From Photobacterium profundum (GTDB lineage Bacteria > Pseudomonadota > Gammaproteobacteria > Enterobacterales > Vibrionaceae): a stretch of DNA of 64,000 nt. The position numbers and the translations under genes were made by a program. Positions 62,309 through 64,000 of the stretch are shown here, one piece after another. The notes beneath the pieces are model-generated. The model did no database searches. It saw nothing but the letters and a program-made list of their open reading frames with translations, and was not told the DNA's origin. The stretch is from the NCBI RefSeq assembly GCF_003026285.1, contig NZ_PYOD01000004.1, positions 248,001-312,000 on the forward strand. Direction: 5' to 3'. Numbering within the stretch: position 1 is the first letter of the stretch; every line of letters begins with the position of its first letter.

Positions 62309-63052
62309 ATGTCCGCCAACGCCCTATATACCGACCTTTCTGGTTATTACGATTTAATGTGTGTCGATATCGATTACCAAGCCCAAAGCCACAGCATTCG
62401 CAGACTACACCAGATTTTCGGTAACGACGGAAATACACATCTTGATTTAGCTTGCGGAACAGGCCCGCACGTACGTCATTTCATTGATTTTGGCTATCAA
62501 AGTAGTGGACTTGATATTAATCAACCAATGCTAGATATAGCAACTACCCGTTGCCCAGAAGCACAATTTTATTTGCAAAACATGAGTGAATTTAAAATGG
62601 CAGAGCCATTAGATTTAATCACTTGTTTCTTGTACTCGATTCATTACAACGATGGCATCGAGAAATTGAAAGAATGCCTTAAAAGCGTACATAGTGCGCT
62701 TAAAAGCGATGGTGTTTTTTGTTTTAACGTGGTCGATAAAAACAAAATCAACAACGCTTTATTTGTAAAACACACTGCGAAACAAGAAGACAGCTTGTTC
62801 TCTTTCCAGTCAGGTTGGAATTACAGTGGTGAAGGGGAAAAACAGGCACTAAAACTTCGAATTGAAAAAACAACCGCAGAAGAAACTCAAATTTGGGACG
62901 ACGAACACCCTATGGTTGCTTTCAGCTTTAATGAATTGAAAGAGATCTTGAAACCTTACTTTGAAGTCCATATTTTTGAGCATGACTACGAAAAGATCAT
63001 CCCTTGGGATCAGAACTCTGGAAACGCCATTTTTGTCTGTGTGAAAATCTAA
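62309..63052 (+). CDS. class I SAM-dependent methyltransferase
   Basis: 247 residues. YDLMCVDIDYQAQSHSIRRL precedes the SAM-binding motif I THLDLACGTGPHVRHFIDFGYQSSGLDINQPMLDIA, then NMSEFKMAEPLDLITCFLYSIHYN (motif II region) and LKSDGVFCFNVVDK (post-III). It resembles small-molecule methyltransferases of the YdaC/CypM-like type; substrate unknown. The ribosome binding site is weak. It is a single gene flanked by non-operonic DNA. Confidence 0.85.
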   Translation: MSANALYTDLSGYYDLMCVDIDYQAQSHSIRRLHQIFGNDGNTHLDLACGTGPHVRHFIDFGYQSSGLDINQPMLDIATTRCPEAQFYLQNMSEFKMAEPLDLITCFLYSIHYNDGIEKLKECLKSVHSALKSDGVFCFNVVDKNKINNALFVKHTAKQEDSLFSFQSGWNYSGEGEKQALKLRIEKTTAEETQIWDDEHPMVAFSFNELKEILKPYFEVHIFEHDYEKIIPWDQNSGNAIFVCVKI

Positions 63053-63061
63053 ATTCTGGGT

Positions 63062-63098
63062 TGTATCATTCAATCAGTCGTACGCCTTGAATGATACA
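63062..63098. repeat. inverted repeat after the methyltransferase gene
   Basis: Perfect 12-base arms (TGTATCATTCAA / TTGAATGATACA) with a 13-base loop. No T-run follows on the plus strand, so it would be an atypical terminator. Confidence 0.5.
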
Positions 63099-63274
63099 GC
63101 CACTGAATTGCACTTAAACACCAGCTATACATTCTCCCTCGCTAAATACCTACAAAAACTGCCAATGTTAAACATCAACGCCATGGTTTGTTAGCTGTAT
63201 CTAGGTTCCCTTGTGTCAGGATAGTTACCCTTTGAGTTTGATAAAAATAGCGAACATTTGTTAAACGGCTCTTT

Positions 63275-63670
63275 TCATTCTTTATCAAAGCTATCTACCA
63301 CTATTGCCCCCATAGAAGCTGGCATCGTGATTACAATCATTCGTTTAATAGCCGTTACCGGATCGGTAAGTAATGGAAATTTATCTAAACACAAAAGCAC
63401 TAAGCAAACGACGAATGCCGTCATAATGTAAGCAATAACAATACGAAAAATGAAGACAAAAAGGCGGTTCTTAATGTTTTTCTGAAATACACTTTGATAG
63501 GTGAATATTCCAAGAAAAAGCACTGACAATGTAAAAAGCATCAGCAAATTAGAGTAGGGTAATGTGTCACCTAGCCGCCACGCTTCTTCTGAAAAAGAGA
63601 TGGGAACTGCAAGCGCAAAAGCGCCAACAAACACCTGGCTAGCATCTTCCATATTGAAGCTAAATTTCAT
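63275..63670 (-). CDS. DUF2391-like integral membrane protein
   Basis: 131 residues with four membrane segments: VFVGAFALAVPISFSEEAWRLG, LLMLFTLSVLFLGIFTY, FVFIFRIVIAYIMTAFVVCLVLLCL and IVITMPASMGAIVVDSF. The opening GAFALAVPISFSEE and closing MPASMGAIVVDSF fit the DUF2391 group of putative inner-membrane proteins of unknown function. AGAGGGAA lies just before the ATG. Confidence 0.72.
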   Translation of the reverse strand: MKFSFNMEDASQVFVGAFALAVPISFSEEAWRLGDTLPYSNLLMLFTLSVLFLGIFTYQSVFQKNIKNRLFVFIFRIVIAYIMTAFVVCLVLLCLDKFPLLTDPVTAIKRMIVITMPASMGAIVVDSFDKE

Positions 63671-63746
63671 GAAGTTCCCTCTTCATCTTGGTGACGCGTT
63701 GTTAAATGATTAGACCTAGGTATTATTTGTTTTGGCATAACGTACA

Positions 63747-63965
63747 TTAGCTGTTAGTTCTGTTTATCCTATTTCTGAACAAGGATACTAAGAAAGAAAC
63801 CAGAGCGAGAAATATAAACAGCCAGAATAATGGAATAAACCCGAAAGGCTCAACAAGTAGCCCATCTTTATCGACATACGAGCCAATTAGGTTAAAACAG
63901 AGTAAACATACCATGCTCAAAGCCAGAAATAGAGCGGATAACCAAAATCTTTTTAGTACTTTCAT
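63747..63965 (-). CDS. DUF3955-like small membrane protein
   Basis: 72 residues, two membrane segments. The loop GSYVDKDGLLVEPFGFIPLFWLF between them is the hallmark pattern of DUF3955 proteins (GSxVDxDGxLxEPFxxIP). Function unknown. GAGAG lies 6 bases before the ATG. Same strand as the DUF2391-like gene, 76 bases upstream, so possibly co-transcribed. Confidence 0.75.
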   Translation of the reverse strand: MKVLKRFWLSALFLALSMVCLLCFNLIGSYVDKDGLLVEPFGFIPLFWLFIFLALVSFLVSLFRNRINRTNS

Positions 63966-64000
63966 TAATTGCTCTCAATCATTAAATCGAATTATTTCCT

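Noticed and set aside
62007..64000. Possible chromosomal integron cassettes
   Set aside because: Single unrelated genes are suggestive, but no repeated attC-type sites with GTTRRRY-like ends and regular spacing were found.

Overview
The window looks like chromosomal DNA of a marine gammaproteobacterium of the Vibrionaceae, most probably Photobacterium or a close relative. This is inferred from protein resemblance (SdaC, MetC, ModF, PgaABCD, YdcH-like), low-to-moderate GC, T-rich intergenic DNA and Vibrionaceae-like inverted repeats. No rRNA, tRNA, CRISPR array, phage or insertion sequence was recognised.

Layout. 1-4 kb: the end of a 2-hydroxycarboxylate transporter, then a minus-strand three-gene operon (zinc-ribbon protein with a degenerate GGDEF-like end, processive GT2 glycosyltransferase, HlyD-like membrane fusion protein) that may make a surface polysaccharide. 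4-15 kb: ordinary single genes, namely serine transporter SdaC, a RibD/DHFR-like reductase, a TetR regulator with a DsbA-family protein, an orphan OpuAC-domain protein, ModF, a cation/proton antiporter with a 26-residue membrane protein overlapping its 3' end, a YdcH-like protein, a glyoxalase-fold protein and MetC. 15.4-21.7 kb: the pgaABCD operon for poly-N-acetylglucosamine, with a LysR gene upstream.

23-50 kb is a very large inositol catabolism region. Module A (plus strand, 25-33 kb) is iolE, iolD, a Gfo/Idh/MocA dehydrogenase, iolC, iolB, iolJ and an RpiR regulator, beside a sugar-porter MFS gene. Module B is an iolI-like gene, a second iolB, iolG, a second RpiR gene, a ribose-type ABC transporter, an iolC fused to a DUF2090-type domain, second copies of iolD and iolE, and the only iolA. 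Together they cover every step from inositol uptake to acetyl-CoA and dihydroxyacetone phosphate, most steps twice. A TGAAA-N5/6-TTTC(A) element occurs in most promoter regions of the cluster and is the best candidate operator for the two RpiR proteins. A LysR/DoxX pair sits inside module B.

50-64 kb is accessory: a PACE-type efflux protein, secreted proteins of unknown function, an acetyltransferase, MarR, a broken serine hydrolase, two outer-membrane beta-barrels, a 1386-residue protein of unknown function, an operon of small exported proteins, a methyltransferase and small DUF membrane proteins. An inverted repeat GGTTCG-N4-CGAACC recurs before the two barrel genes and the small-protein operon and suggests an undescribed regulon of envelope proteins. 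A promoterless-looking but strongly terminated stretch near 60.9 kb is a candidate small RNA.
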